64,000 nt of DNA from contig NZ_BMRT01000003.1 of NCBI RefSeq assembly GCF_014648775.1, forward strand, positions 62,001 to 126,000, written 5' to 3'. The notes under the pieces were generated by a model. It had not been told where the DNA came from, did not search any database, and saw only the letters and a list, made by a program, of their open reading frames with translations. The DNA comes from Streptomyces abikoensis. Its GTDB lineage: Bacteria; Actinomycetota; Actinomycetes; Streptomycetales; Streptomycetaceae. Positions 41,633 to 51,917 of the stretch are shown one piece after another. The translations under genes were made by a program, and so were the position numbers. Each line of letters opens with the position of its first letter. Positions within the stretch are counted from its first letter, which is position 1.

Positions 41633-43177
41633 TCAGCCCATGAACTTCTTGAACTCGTCGGGCAGTTCGAACTTGCCGTCGGCGCCCGTCGGGAGGCCCG
41701 GCATGCCGTCGGCCTGCGCCTGCTCACGGCGCGCGGCCGCGGCCTCCGCGTCGGCCTTGCGCTTCATCGGGTTGCCCGACTGACGCTTGCCCTTGCCCTG
41801 CTTGAGCTGCTTCTTCTTGCGGGCCGCGCCGCCGCCCATGCCCGGAAGGCCCGGCATGCCCGGCATCCCGCCGCCCTGGGCCATGCGGGACATCATCTTG
41901 CGGGCCTCGAAGAAGCGCTCCACGAGGTTCTTCACCGCGCTGACCTCCACACCGGAACCCTTGGCGATACGGGCCCGGCGGGAGCCGTTGATGATCGTCG
42001 GGTCCTGGCGCTCGGCCGGGGTCATCGACTTGATGATCGCGGCGGTGCGGTCGACGTCGCGCTCGTCGAGGTTGTTGATCTGGTCCTTGATCTGGCCCAT
42101 GCCCGGGAGCATGCCGAGGAGCTTGGAGATGGAGCCCATCTTGCGGACCTGCTCCATCTGCGACAGGAAGTCGTCGAGCGTGAACTCCTTGGGGCCCTTC
42201 GCCAGCTTGGCCGCCATCTTCTCGGCCTCGGCCTGGCTGAAGGTCTGCTCGGCCTTCTCGATGAGGCTGAGCATGTCGCCCATGCCGAGGATGCGGGACG
42301 CCATGCGGTCCGGGTGGAACGCGTCGAAGTCGTCCAGCTTCTCGCCGTTGGAGGCGAAGATGATCTGCTTGCCGGTCACGTGCGCGACCGACAGGGCGGC
42401 ACCACCGCGCGCGTCGCCGTCGAGCTTGGAGAGCACGACGCCGTCGAAGCCGACGCCGTCGCGGAAGGCCTCGGCGGTGTTGACCGCGTCCTGACCGATC
42501 ATCGCGTCGAGGACGAAGAGGATCTCCTGCGGCTGCACCGCGTCACGGATGTCCGCGGCCTGCTGCATCAGCTCCGCGTCGATGCCCAGACGGCCGGCGG
42601 TGTCGACGATCACGACGTCGTACTGCTTGGCGCGGGCGTGCTCGACGGAGTCCTTGGCGACCTGGACCGGGTCGCCCACGCCGTTGCCCGGCTCCGGCGC
42701 GAAGATCGCGACACCGGCGCGCTCGGCGACGACGCCGAGCTGGTTGACGGCGTTGGGGCGCTGGAGGTCACAGGCGACGAGCAGCGGGGCGTGGCCCTGG
42801 CCCTTGAGCCAGTGGCCGAGCTTTCCGGCGAGGGTCGTCTTACCGGCACCCTGGAGACCGGCGAGCATGATGACCGTCGGGCCGCTCTTGGCGAAGCGCA
42901 GCCGGCGGGTCTCGCCACCGAGGATGGTGATGAGCTCCTCGTTGACGATCTTGATGACCTGCTGGGCCGGGTTCAGGGCCTGGGAGACCTCGGAGCCGGT
43001 GGCGCGCTCCTTGACCTGCTTGATGAAGGCGCGCACGACGGGCAGAGCCACATCGGCCTCGAGCAGGGCGATGCGGATCTCGCGTGCCGTGGCGTCGATG
43101 TCGGCCTCGGAGAGGCGGCCCTTGCCCCGGAGGTTCTTGAACGTCGCTGCGAGGCGGTCGGAGAGGGTATCGAACAC
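41633..43177 (-). CDS. ffh: Signal recognition particle protein Ffh
   Basis: A 514-residue SRP54 GTPase that binds signal peptides on ribosomes. NG domain: G1 GLQGAGKT (107-114), DLQRPNA, DTAGRL and TKLDG-type (LSKLDGDARGG). The methionine-rich M domain (LGMLPGMGQI, MMSRMAQGGGMPGMPGLPGMGG as short keys) is followed by a Lys-rich tail. GTG 43177 starts the conserved FDTLSDRL. Its receptor ftsY lies 7 kb away in this window. Confidence 0.95.
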   Translation of the reverse strand: MFDTLSDRLAATFKNLRGKGRLSEADIDATAREIRIALLEADVALPVVRAFIKQVKERATGSEVSQALNPAQQVIKIVNEELITILGGETRRLRFAKSGPTVIMLAGLQGAGKTTLAGKLGHWLKGQGHAPLLVACDLQRPNAVNQLGVVAERAGVAIFAPEPGNGVGDPVQVAKDSVEHARAKQYDVVIVDTAGRLGIDAELMQQAADIRDAVQPQEILFVLDAMIGQDAVNTAEAFRDGVGFDGVVLSKLDGDARGGAALSVAHVTGKQIIFASNGEKLDDFDAFHPDRMASRILGMGDMLSLIEKAEQTFSQAEAEKMAAKLAKGPKEFTLDDFLSQMEQVRKMGSISKLLGMLPGMGQIKDQINNLDERDVDRTAAIIKSMTPAERQDPTIINGSRRARIAKGSGVEVSAVKNLVERFFEARKMMSRMAQGGGMPGMPGLPGMGGGAARKKKQLKQGKGKRQSGNPMKRKADAEAAAARREQAQADGMPGLPTGADGKFELPDEFKKFMG

Positions 43178-43253
43178 GGTGGTCGCGGATCCTTCTTGTC
43201 GTAAGTCAAGGCGGCGGCTGACCCCCAAGGGTATCCGGCCCTCCCCGGTGCGG

Positions 43254-45686
43254 TCAGCCGCCCAGTGACTCCTGGACGTCGCGGGCCGTCCGGGCGGCCT
43301 CCTCGGGCGGCAGCGGGCCGCCCCCGGGGCCGGTCACGTAGAAGGCGTCCACGGCGCTCGCGCCCAGGGTGCCGACGTGCGCGCTGCGCACCCACAGCCC
43401 GGCGTCCTCCAGGGCGAGGCCGATGCGGTGGAGCAGTCCGGGGGCGTCCTGGGCCCGCACCTCCAGGACCGTCGCGGCCCGGGAGCCGCCGGGGGCCACG
43501 CTCACCCGGGGCGGCGCGTGGGGGACGCCCCGGCGCCGGCCGCGGTAGGCGGCCTCGCGCTCGGCCAGCCGCCCGGCGACGTCGAGGGAGCCGTCCAGGG
43601 CGCGCGTCAGGTCCTCTCGCAGCCGCGCGGCCCCCGGCGGGGAGCCGTACTCGGCGGCGACGCGCCAGGTCAGCAGGAGAACGGGGCGCTCCTCGCCCGC
43701 CGGGCCGTCCACGGCGCGGATCTCGGCCGTGCGGACGCGCAGCCGGTGGAGGGCGAGCACCCCGGCGGCGGCGGGCAGGACGCCCGGCCGGTCGGGGAGC
43801 GCGATCAGCAGTTCGACGCCGACGGGCCCGTCGCTCCCGGCGCCCTCGGGGCGGGCCCGCATCACGACGACGGGGGCGCCCGTGCGCCGGGCCTCGTCCG
43901 CCGCGCCCGTCTGCTCGGCGGTGGGGGCGCTCCGCTCGGGGCCGGGCGGGACGGGCCGGCCGTCGAGGGCGGCCGCCGCCCGGCGGACCAGATCGGCCAC
44001 CAGCGAGGCCCGCCAGGCGGTCCAGGCCGTCGGGCCGGTGGCGAGGGCGTCGGCCTCGGTGAGGGCGTGGAGGAGCTCCAGGACGGCGGCGGAGCCGACC
44101 GCGTCGGTGACCGCGCGGACCGTGGCCGGGTCGCCGAGGTCGCGCCGCGTGGCGGTGTCGGCCAGCAGCAGGTGGTGGCGGACGAGCGTGGCGAGGACCT
44201 CCGTGTCCTTTGGGCCGTAGCCGAGCCGGGCCGCCACCCGGCGGGCGGTCTCCGCGCCCGTCTCGGAGTGGTCGCCCGGCCTGCCCTTGCCGATGTCGTG
44301 GAGGAGCGCGGCGAGGAGCAGCAGGTCGGGGCGGCCGACGCGGCGGGTGAGGGCGGCGGCGCGCACCGCCGTCTCGACGAGGTGGCGGTCGACGGTCCAG
44401 CGGTGGAGGGCGTTGCGCTGCGGGCGGCAGCGCACGTCCTCCCATTCGGGCAGCAGCCGGGAGACGATCCCCTCGGTCTCCAGCGCCTCCCAGACGGCCA
44501 CGGCGGGCTCTCCGGCGCCGAGGAGGGTGAGGAGCTGTTCGCGGGCCTCGGCGGGCCAGGGGACGGGCAGCGCCGGGGCGCCGGTCAGGCGGCGCACCGC
44601 GTGCCGGGACAGCGGGAGGCCCGCCTGGGCGGCGGCCGCCGCGGCGCGCAGCGGGAGCACGGGGTCGTGCTCGGGGCGGGCGGTACGGGCGAGGCCGGCC
44701 TCGCCGTCCTGTTCGACGACGCCTTCCGCCAGCGGGATCCGCTCGGGCGCGACGAAGCCGCCGCGCCCGCCGCGTCCACCGATGATCCGGCGCAGCCGGG
44801 GCCGTCCGGAGCGGGCGCGCAGGACGCGGCCGACCTCGCGCCAGGTGACCTCGGCGGCGTAGGAGACGGTGTGGGCGGCCCGGTAGACGTCGCGCAGGAG
44901 CGCGTCGGCGTCGGGGAGGCCGAGGGCGGCGGCGACCTGGTCCTGTTCCTGGAGGGCGAGCCGGTCGGTGGCGCGGCCGGTGGCGAGGTGGAGGGCGTCG
45001 CGGGTGTCGAGGAGGCGGGTGCGGGCGGCTTCGAGGCCCTCGCGGGGGGCGTCGGCGAGCCAGGAGGCGGCGACGGCCCGCAGGGCGGTGGCGTCGCGGA
45101 GGCCGCCGCGGGCCTCCTTCAGGTCGGGTTCCAGCAGGAAGCGCAGCTCGCCGTGGCGGCGGGCGCGTTCCTCGCACAGCTCGCGCAGTTCGGGCAGCCG
45201 GGCGGGGGCCTGGGCGCGCCAGTCCTCGTAGGCGGTGGTGCGGAGGGCGGCGGTGAGGGCGGGGTCGCCGGCGAGGTGGCGGGCGTCGAGGAGGCCGAGG
45301 TGGACCTTGAGGTCGCCGGTGGCGGCCTTGCGGGCCTCGGCCGGGGTGCGGACGGAGTGGTCGAGGGCGAGGCCCATGTCCCAGACGGGGTACCAGACGC
45401 GGTCGGCGAGGGCCGCGAGGCCGGGGGCGTCGGTGGTGCCGTCGTGGAGGAGGAGGACGTCGAGGTCGCTGCGGGGGGAGAGCTCGCCGCGCCCGTAGCC
45501 GCCGACGGCGACGAGGGCGACGCCCGGGGCGGGCCCGAGGAGCTCGCCCAGCCAGCTGTCGGTGGCCCGGGCGAGCCCGGTGCGCAGGGGCGGGCCGGTG
45601 AGCCGTTCCTCGGTCAGGAGGCGCAGCCGGGCGGCCGCGTAGCCGCCCTGCCGCCCCGGGTGCGTCTCGGTGTCGTGCTCCGTCAA
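43254..45686 (-). CDS. glnD: PII protein nucleotidyltransferase GlnD
   Basis: An 810-residue bifunctional enzyme that modifies and demodifies PII. The nucleotidyltransferase motif GGYGRGELSPRSDLD is at 62-76, with catalytic Asp74 and Asp76. The HD hydrolase motif (LLHDIGKG, His463/Asp464) and two C-terminal ACT domains (about 640-705 and 740-805) sense glutamine. From memory, in Streptomyces it adenylylates rather than uridylylates GlnK. Last gene of amtB-glnK-glnD. Confidence 0.94.
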   Translation of the reverse strand: MTEHDTETHPGRQGGYAAARLRLLTEERLTGPPLRTGLARATDSWLGELLGPAPGVALVAVGGYGRGELSPRSDLDVLLLHDGTTDAPGLAALADRVWYPVWDMGLALDHSVRTPAEARKAATGDLKVHLGLLDARHLAGDPALTAALRTTAYEDWRAQAPARLPELRELCEERARRHGELRFLLEPDLKEARGGLRDATALRAVAASWLADAPREGLEAARTRLLDTRDALHLATGRATDRLALQEQDQVAAALGLPDADALLRDVYRAAHTVSYAAEVTWREVGRVLRARSGRPRLRRIIGGRGGRGGFVAPERIPLAEGVVEQDGEAGLARTARPEHDPVLPLRAAAAAAQAGLPLSRHAVRRLTGAPALPVPWPAEAREQLLTLLGAGEPAVAVWEALETEGIVSRLLPEWEDVRCRPQRNALHRWTVDRHLVETAVRAAALTRRVGRPDLLLLAALLHDIGKGRPGDHSETGAETARRVAARLGYGPKDTEVLATLVRHHLLLADTATRRDLGDPATVRAVTDAVGSAAVLELLHALTEADALATGPTAWTAWRASLVADLVRRAAAALDGRPVPPGPERSAPTAEQTGAADEARRTGAPVVVMRARPEGAGSDGPVGVELLIALPDRPGVLPAAAGVLALHRLRVRTAEIRAVDGPAGEERPVLLLTWRVAAEYGSPPGAARLREDLTRALDGSLDVAGRLAEREAAYRGRRRGVPHAPPRVSVAPGGSRAATVLEVRAQDAPGLLHRIGLALEDAGLWVRSAHVGTLGASAVDAFYVTGPGGGPLPPEEAARTARDVQESLGG

Positions 45687-45719
45687 CGGGGGCTCCTGGT
45701 CAACCGGTGCTGGAGGCGG

Positions 45720-47344
<1,625 letters not shown>

Positions 47345-47671
47345 TGTCGGTGTCTCCTCGCCGCCGCGGCCCGCGCCCCCGTGCGGGCGGTGTTTCTTCG
47401 GTGGGCCGATGTCGCCTTGAGGCTGTCGCAGCGCGGTTTCAGCCGGTGCCGTGGGCTGTTTCACGCCGGTGACGATGGGGCCGGGCGTGTTACGCCCCGG
47501 TGAACGGCGGGACGGACGCGGCGGGTCTCCCCTACCCTTCGGCCCGCCCGGCCGCGCTCCCGCGCGCGGACACGGACCGGCCGCGGCGACCGTCCGGGGT
47601 GACCTGGCGTGGGGGAGGCCGAGTCGGGCTGTACGGGAGGGTCGCCACGGCCGGGCAGAGGGGCCGGAGGA
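47345..47671 (-). other. Intergenic region between nsdA and amtB (regulatory)
   Basis: A 327-bp gap between co-directional nsdA and amtB. It holds the GlnR-like box (47436-47473) and, further out, GTTAC and GTGAAC-type repeats around 47489-47505 (GTTACGCCCCGGTGAAC). No gene is visible. Confidence 0.6.
47436..47473 (-). promoter_or_regulatory. GlnR-like binding box upstream of amtB
   Basis: Minus strand reads GTCAC-n6-GAAAC-n6-CGGCA-n6-GAAAC, with exact 6-bp spacers. This is the GTnAC/GAAAC alternation of the actinobacterial GlnR box; only the third element deviates. It centres about 110 bp upstream of the TTG start and would activate the operon under nitrogen limitation. Confidence 0.75.
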
Positions 47672-49189
47672 TCAGACCGCGTGGGCGGCCTCCAGGGATT
47701 CCGGCAGGTGAACGGCGAGGTGGTCGGTCAGGTCGACGACTTCGGCGACGTCCCCGAAGTCGCGCAGGGCGTTGTCCACGGTCTTGCGCAGCCGGTTGTT
47801 GACCCGCTCGGAGCGCACCTGCTTGGCGATCCGCAGCGCCTTCTTCACGGGCTCGGCGCAGGCCTCCGGCTCGCGCTGGAGGAGGTGGACGGTGGCCATG
47901 CCGATCAGGTTGAGCGCATACGAACGCTGGTGCTCGTCGTCCTGGGAGAACAGCTCGACGGCGCGCTCCATCTTGGGCCGCGCGAGCTGGGCGTAGGTGG
48001 GGCTGCAGCCGGCCACATAGGCCAGGTCGCGGAAGGAGTGGGCGTTCTCGGCGTTGAGCTCGGCCTCGGAGAAGAAGCGGATCCAGTCGGGGTCGCGGTC
48101 GCTCTTGGAGCAGTCCGCGAAGCAGTCCTCGGCCATGGCGACCGCGCGCTTGACCTTGGCGGGCTGGCCCATGTTGGCGTAGGCCCGGGCCTCCATGGCG
48201 TGGAGCATGGCCTGGGTGCGGGGGGTGGCCGTCTCCCGGGAGCCGTACTGGCCGAGGTGGATCAGCTCCAGGGCGTCGTCGGGCCGGCCGAGGTGGATCA
48301 TCTGGCGGCTCATCATGGAGAGCACGAACGAGCCCAGGGGGCGGTTGCCGGCCTCCTTGGCGGCGTGGAGGGCGAGGACGAAGTACTTCTGGGCGGTGGG
48401 GTGGAGGCCGATGTCGTAGCTCATCCAGCCGGCCAGCTCGGCCAGCTCGGCGGCGACGTGGAACAGCCGCCGGGTGGTCTCGTCGGGCTGGGGCTCCTGG
48501 AGGAGGTCGGTGACCTCGTGGAGCTGGCCCACGACGGCCTTGCGGCGCAGCCCGCCGCCGCACTGGGCGTCCCACTGGCGGAACATCACCGTCGTCGACT
48601 CCAGCAGCTCCAGCTCCGGCTCGGAGAGCCGGGACCTGCGGGAGCGGTCGCGCTCGGCGGAGCGCGCGGCGTCCCGGCCGGTGGGGCCGGGCACCAGCCA
48701 GCGCTGCATGGGCTCGATGAGGGCGGGCCCGGCGGTGAGGGCGAGCGAGGTGCCGAGGAAGCCCCGGCGCGCGAGCATCAGATCGCTGCGGGAGAACTCG
48801 CTGAGCAGCTCCACGGTCTGGGGGGCGGCCCAGGGCAGGTCGACCCCGCCGACGGAGGGCGACTGATGGGCGACGCGCAGGCCGATGTCCTCGACGCCGA
48901 CGACGCAGCCGAAGCGCTCGGAGAACAGCTCGGAGAGGATCTTGGGGATGGGCTCGCGGGGCTGCTCGCCGTCCAGCCAGCGGCGCACCCGGGAGGTGTC
49001 CGTGCTGATGTGGTGGGCACCGAGCTGCCGGGCCCTTCGGTTCACCTGGCGGGCGAGCTCGCCCTTGGACCACCCGCTGCGCAGGAACCAGGAGTTCAGC
49101 TGTTCGTTCGGGCGTTTCTCACCCTTGTCGGCCCGGTCGGCCTTCTCGGCCCGATCGGTGCCGTCGGCACCACTGACATTGCCGCTCAC
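47672..49189 (-). CDS. nsdA: NsdA-type negative regulator of sporulation, TPR-containing
   Basis: A 505-residue protein matching, from memory, the S. coelicolor differentiation repressor NsdA (about 500 residues) next to amtB. The N-terminus has a helix-turn-helix-like part (WSKGELARQVNRRARQLG, STDTSRVRRWLDGEQP). A central linker (DLMLARRGFLGTSLALTAGPAL) is followed by a TPR-like helical C-terminal half with repeats such as ALHAMEARAYANMGQPAKVKRAV. GTG 49189 is chosen; the frame is open upstream but loses conservation. Cytoplasmic, mode of action unknown. Confidence 0.85.
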   Translation of the reverse strand: MSGNVSGADGTDRAEKADRADKGEKRPNEQLNSWFLRSGWSKGELARQVNRRARQLGAHHISTDTSRVRRWLDGEQPREPIPKILSELFSERFGCVVGVEDIGLRVAHQSPSVGGVDLPWAAPQTVELLSEFSRSDLMLARRGFLGTSLALTAGPALIEPMQRWLVPGPTGRDAARSAERDRSRRSRLSEPELELLESTTVMFRQWDAQCGGGLRRKAVVGQLHEVTDLLQEPQPDETTRRLFHVAAELAELAGWMSYDIGLHPTAQKYFVLALHAAKEAGNRPLGSFVLSMMSRQMIHLGRPDDALELIHLGQYGSRETATPRTQAMLHAMEARAYANMGQPAKVKRAVAMAEDCFADCSKSDRDPDWIRFFSEAELNAENAHSFRDLAYVAGCSPTYAQLARPKMERAVELFSQDDEHQRSYALNLIGMATVHLLQREPEACAEPVKKALRIAKQVRSERVNNRLRKTVDNALRDFGDVAEVVDLTDHLAVHLPESLEAAHAV

Positions 49190-49660
49190 GGGAACGCCCC
49201 CATCCACAATCCGCAATTCCGCGACCAAACGCGTCCGCGTCCACACAGCGGCCCGCTTCCGCACCTTGCCGTGACCACGCCCATACGTGTCCACACGTGC
49301 GTTCACCACGTCTGCGCGTGAACCGCCAACAGCTTGCCGCCTGTTGCGGCCGCCTGTCCGGCGCTGTCCATGCACCGAAAGTAATCCTACGATCACCGTT
49401 CAGGCGAGAGTGGTCCAGTAAACGCCACCATTCGCCACCCCAAGGAATGAACGAGTCCTCCGCAGTTCGCGATTGACTTGACGCGGAACGAGCACGGGAA
49501 AACCGGGCAGCGGGTGGATCGTCGCGCGCCACGGCGCGCGCCCTCCGGCGCACCACCTGTCGCACACCGTCGCGCCGCCCCGGAGCACACGTCCGCGACC
49601 GTACGTGTCCGAGACACTCCGACACGTAACCAACCGCGAACACGACCCGTTGGAGGGGGC
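49190..49660. other. Divergent intergenic region between nsdA and the prim-pol-like gene
   Basis: No gene seen in 471 bp. Two palindromes share a half-site: ACGTGT-CC-ACACGT (49285-49298) and TACGTGTC-N11-GACACGTA (49602-49609, 49621-49628). ACACGT recurs singly near 49587. They flank the likely nsdA and prim-pol promoters. Confidence 0.5.
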
Positions 49661-50329
49661 ATGGGCTTCACAATCGGCGGCATCCGGGACCTGCGCTCGA
49701 GCTCTCGGCGCCGAGGCCGCGCGTCCGAATACGCGACGACGGTCGCGGAGTACACCGGCCTGTGGGGCTGGGACGTGGTCCCGGGCGCCCGGGCCTCGCG
49801 CGGGGGCCGGGTGATCTGCTCCTGCGGAGCCGCCGACTGCCCCTCCCCCGGCGCCCACCCGCTCCCCTTCGCCCCACCCGTCCCCGCGGGCTCCACGCTG
49901 GACGAGGCCGCTGCCGCCTGGGCGGAGGTGCCGGGCGCGGCCGTGCTGCTGCCGGTGGGGCGCTCCTTCGACGTGCTGGAGGTCGCCGAGGCGGCCGGGC
50001 GGCACGCCCTGGCCCGGCTGGAGCGGATGGGGGTGCCGCTGGGCCCGGTGGCCCTCACCCCCGACGGGCGCGCGCTGTTCCTCGTCGCCCCCGGCGCGGC
50101 CGCGGAGCTCCCCCAGCTGCTCTACCGCATGGGGTGGGACGACGCCCGGCTCGATCTGCGCGGCCTGGGGCGCGGCGATCACATCACGGCCCCGCCGTCG
50201 GACTACGCGGGTCTGGGCCCGATGCGCTGGCTGCTGCCGCCCGCCCTCGACACGGCGGGCTGCCCCCCGGAGGCCCGTCTCCTGCTGGGGACGCTGGCGT
50301 ATGTGTGCCACCGTTCCGCCGGCGCCTGA
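49661..50329 (+). CDS. Prim-pol N-terminal domain-like protein
   Basis: A 222-residue stand-alone domain similar to the bifunctional primase/polymerase N-terminal family. A Cys cluster (CSCGAADC, Cys53/55/60, then a His at 66) precedes a VLLPVGRSFDVLEVAEAAG segment, where active family members have a D-x-D metal motif; here it reads D-V-L-E (104-107). So catalysis is doubtful. ATG 49661 has a strong TTGGAGGGGGC site. It is monocistronic, divergent from nsdA. Function is unknown. Confidence 0.68.
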   Translation: MGFTIGGIRDLRSSSRRRGRASEYATTVAEYTGLWGWDVVPGARASRGGRVICSCGAADCPSPGAHPLPFAPPVPAGSTLDEAAAAWAEVPGAAVLLPVGRSFDVLEVAEAAGRHALARLERMGVPLGPVALTPDGRALFLVAPGAAAELPQLLYRMGWDDARLDLRGLGRGDHITAPPSDYAGLGPMRWLLPPALDTAGCPPEARLLLGTLAYVCHRSAGA

Positions 50330-50399
50330 GCGCTTCGCCGGAATCGCCGCCATTCGACCGCGGGCCGTCGGTGGCCGGTCGCGCGGTTCCGGGTACGGG

Positions 50400-50435
50400 C
50401 GAGCCCCGTCGCGATGTACTGCGCGACGGGGCTCG
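50400..50435. terminator. Bidirectional hairpin terminator
   Basis: Perfect 14-bp arms (50400-50413 and 50422-50435; CGAGCCCCGTCGCG) with an 8-nt loop lie between convergent genes, 25 bp from the ftsY stop. Confidence 0.8.
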
Positions 50436-50459
50436 TGCGGATCGTGACGCGGCCTGCGG

Positions 50460-51707
50460 CTAGTCGCCGATCAGCGCGTCGACGAACGCCTCCGGCTCGA
50501 ACGGCGCGAGGTCGTCCGCGCCCTCGCCGAGACCGACGAGCTTGACCGGAACGCCCAGCTCGCGCTGGACCTGGACGATGATGCCGCCCTTGGCCGTGCC
50601 GTCGAGCTTGGTGAGGACGACACCGGTGATGTCGACGACCTCGGCGAAGACCCGCGCCTGGACCAGGCCGTTCTGGCCGGTGGTGGCATCGAGGACGAGC
50701 AGCACCTCGTCGACCGAGCCGTGCTTCTCCACGACGCGCTTGACCTTGCCGAGCTCGTCCATCAGACCGGTCTTGGTGTGCAGCCGGCCGGCGGTGTCGA
50801 TGAGCACGACGTCCGCCTTCTCGGCGATGCCCTCCTTGACCGCGTCGAAGGCGATCGACGCCGGGTCGCCGGCCTCGGGGCCGCGGACCGTGCGCGCGCC
50901 CACGCGCTCGCCCCAGGTCTGGAGCTGATCGGCGGCGGCGGCACGGAAAGTGTCGGCCGCGCCCAGGACGACGGACTTCCCGTCGGCGACGAGCACCCGG
51001 GCGAGCTTGCCGGTGGTGGTGGTCTTGCCGACGCCGTTGACGCCGACGACCATCACGACACCGGGCTTCTCCTCGCCGTTCGTCCCCACACCGGGCTCGG
51101 TGTGGACACTGCGGTCGGCCTCGGTGCCGATCAGGGTGAGCAGTTCCTCGCGCAGCAGGGCGCGCAGCTCGTCGGGGGTACGGGTGCCGAGGACCTTGAC
51201 GCGCTCGCGCAGGCGCTCGACGAGCTCCTGGGTGGGCGCGACGCCCACATCGGCGGTGAGGAGGGTGTCCTCGATCTCCTCCCAGGTGTCCTCGTCGAGG
51301 TGCTCACGGGACAGCAGGGTCAGCAGACCCTTGCCGAGGGAGTTCTGGGAACGGGAGAGCCGGGCCCGCAGCCGCACCAGCCGGCCGGCGGTGGGCTCGG
51401 GAACCTCGATCTCGGGCTCGGCCGGCGCGGCGGCCTCGGCCGCGGGCTCCGGTTCGACGACGGGAGCGGTCTCCTCCGGGGCGGGGGCGGCCTCGGGGAG
51501 CTCCACTTCCTCAACGGTGCGGCGGGGTTCCGGCCGCGGGGTCTCGGCCTCCTCGCCGACGTGCGGTTCGGCGGGCGGCGCGGTGACGGTCGGGCTGCTC
51601 GGCGGAGCGGGCGGCAGCGCTTTCTTCTTGCGGCTGCTGACCACGAGCCCGCTGATCGCGCCCAGCGCGACCACGGCGATGACTACAGCAAGGATGACGA
51701 TGTCCAT
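50460..51707 (-). CDS. ftsY: Signal recognition particle receptor FtsY
   Basis: A 415-residue SRP receptor GTPase. It has an N-terminal membrane helix (1-24), an acidic Pro/Glu/Ala-rich linker to about 108, then the NG domain with G1 GVNGVGKT (222-229), DTFRAAA, DTAGRLH and TKLDGTAKGG. The N-terminal helix is typical of actinobacterial FtsY and absent from E. coli FtsY. It pairs with Ffh. Confidence 0.95.
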   Translation of the reverse strand: MDIVILAVVIAVVALGAISGLVVSSRKKKALPPAPPSSPTVTAPPAEPHVGEEAETPRPEPRRTVEEVELPEAAPAPEETAPVVEPEPAAEAAAPAEPEIEVPEPTAGRLVRLRARLSRSQNSLGKGLLTLLSREHLDEDTWEEIEDTLLTADVGVAPTQELVERLRERVKVLGTRTPDELRALLREELLTLIGTEADRSVHTEPGVGTNGEEKPGVVMVVGVNGVGKTTTTGKLARVLVADGKSVVLGAADTFRAAAADQLQTWGERVGARTVRGPEAGDPASIAFDAVKEGIAEKADVVLIDTAGRLHTKTGLMDELGKVKRVVEKHGSVDEVLLVLDATTGQNGLVQARVFAEVVDITGVVLTKLDGTAKGGIIVQVQRELGVPVKLVGLGEGADDLAPFEPEAFVDALIGD

Positions 51708-51917
51708 AACGCCCCCCAGTATCGGGCACCTGCGCGCGGAGGGGCCGCGCCGCCTTCGAACAGGGCGTGTTCGTGCTTTTCCACAAGGACCAATGGCACT
51801 AACCGGCCAAAGTTAGATCAAAGTACGATGGCGTGGGCTCACGCGACGCGCGTAGAGTCCCAACGTCCCTTTCTGCCCAGGCCCCGCCCTGCAATTCCCC
51901 CACACGGAGCCCCCGAT

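Noticed and set aside
42973..45177. Open frame of over 700 codons overlapping glnD and ffh
   Set aside because: It is an out-of-frame shadow of glnD, composed largely of Arg/Pro/Gly, and has no start context or homology.
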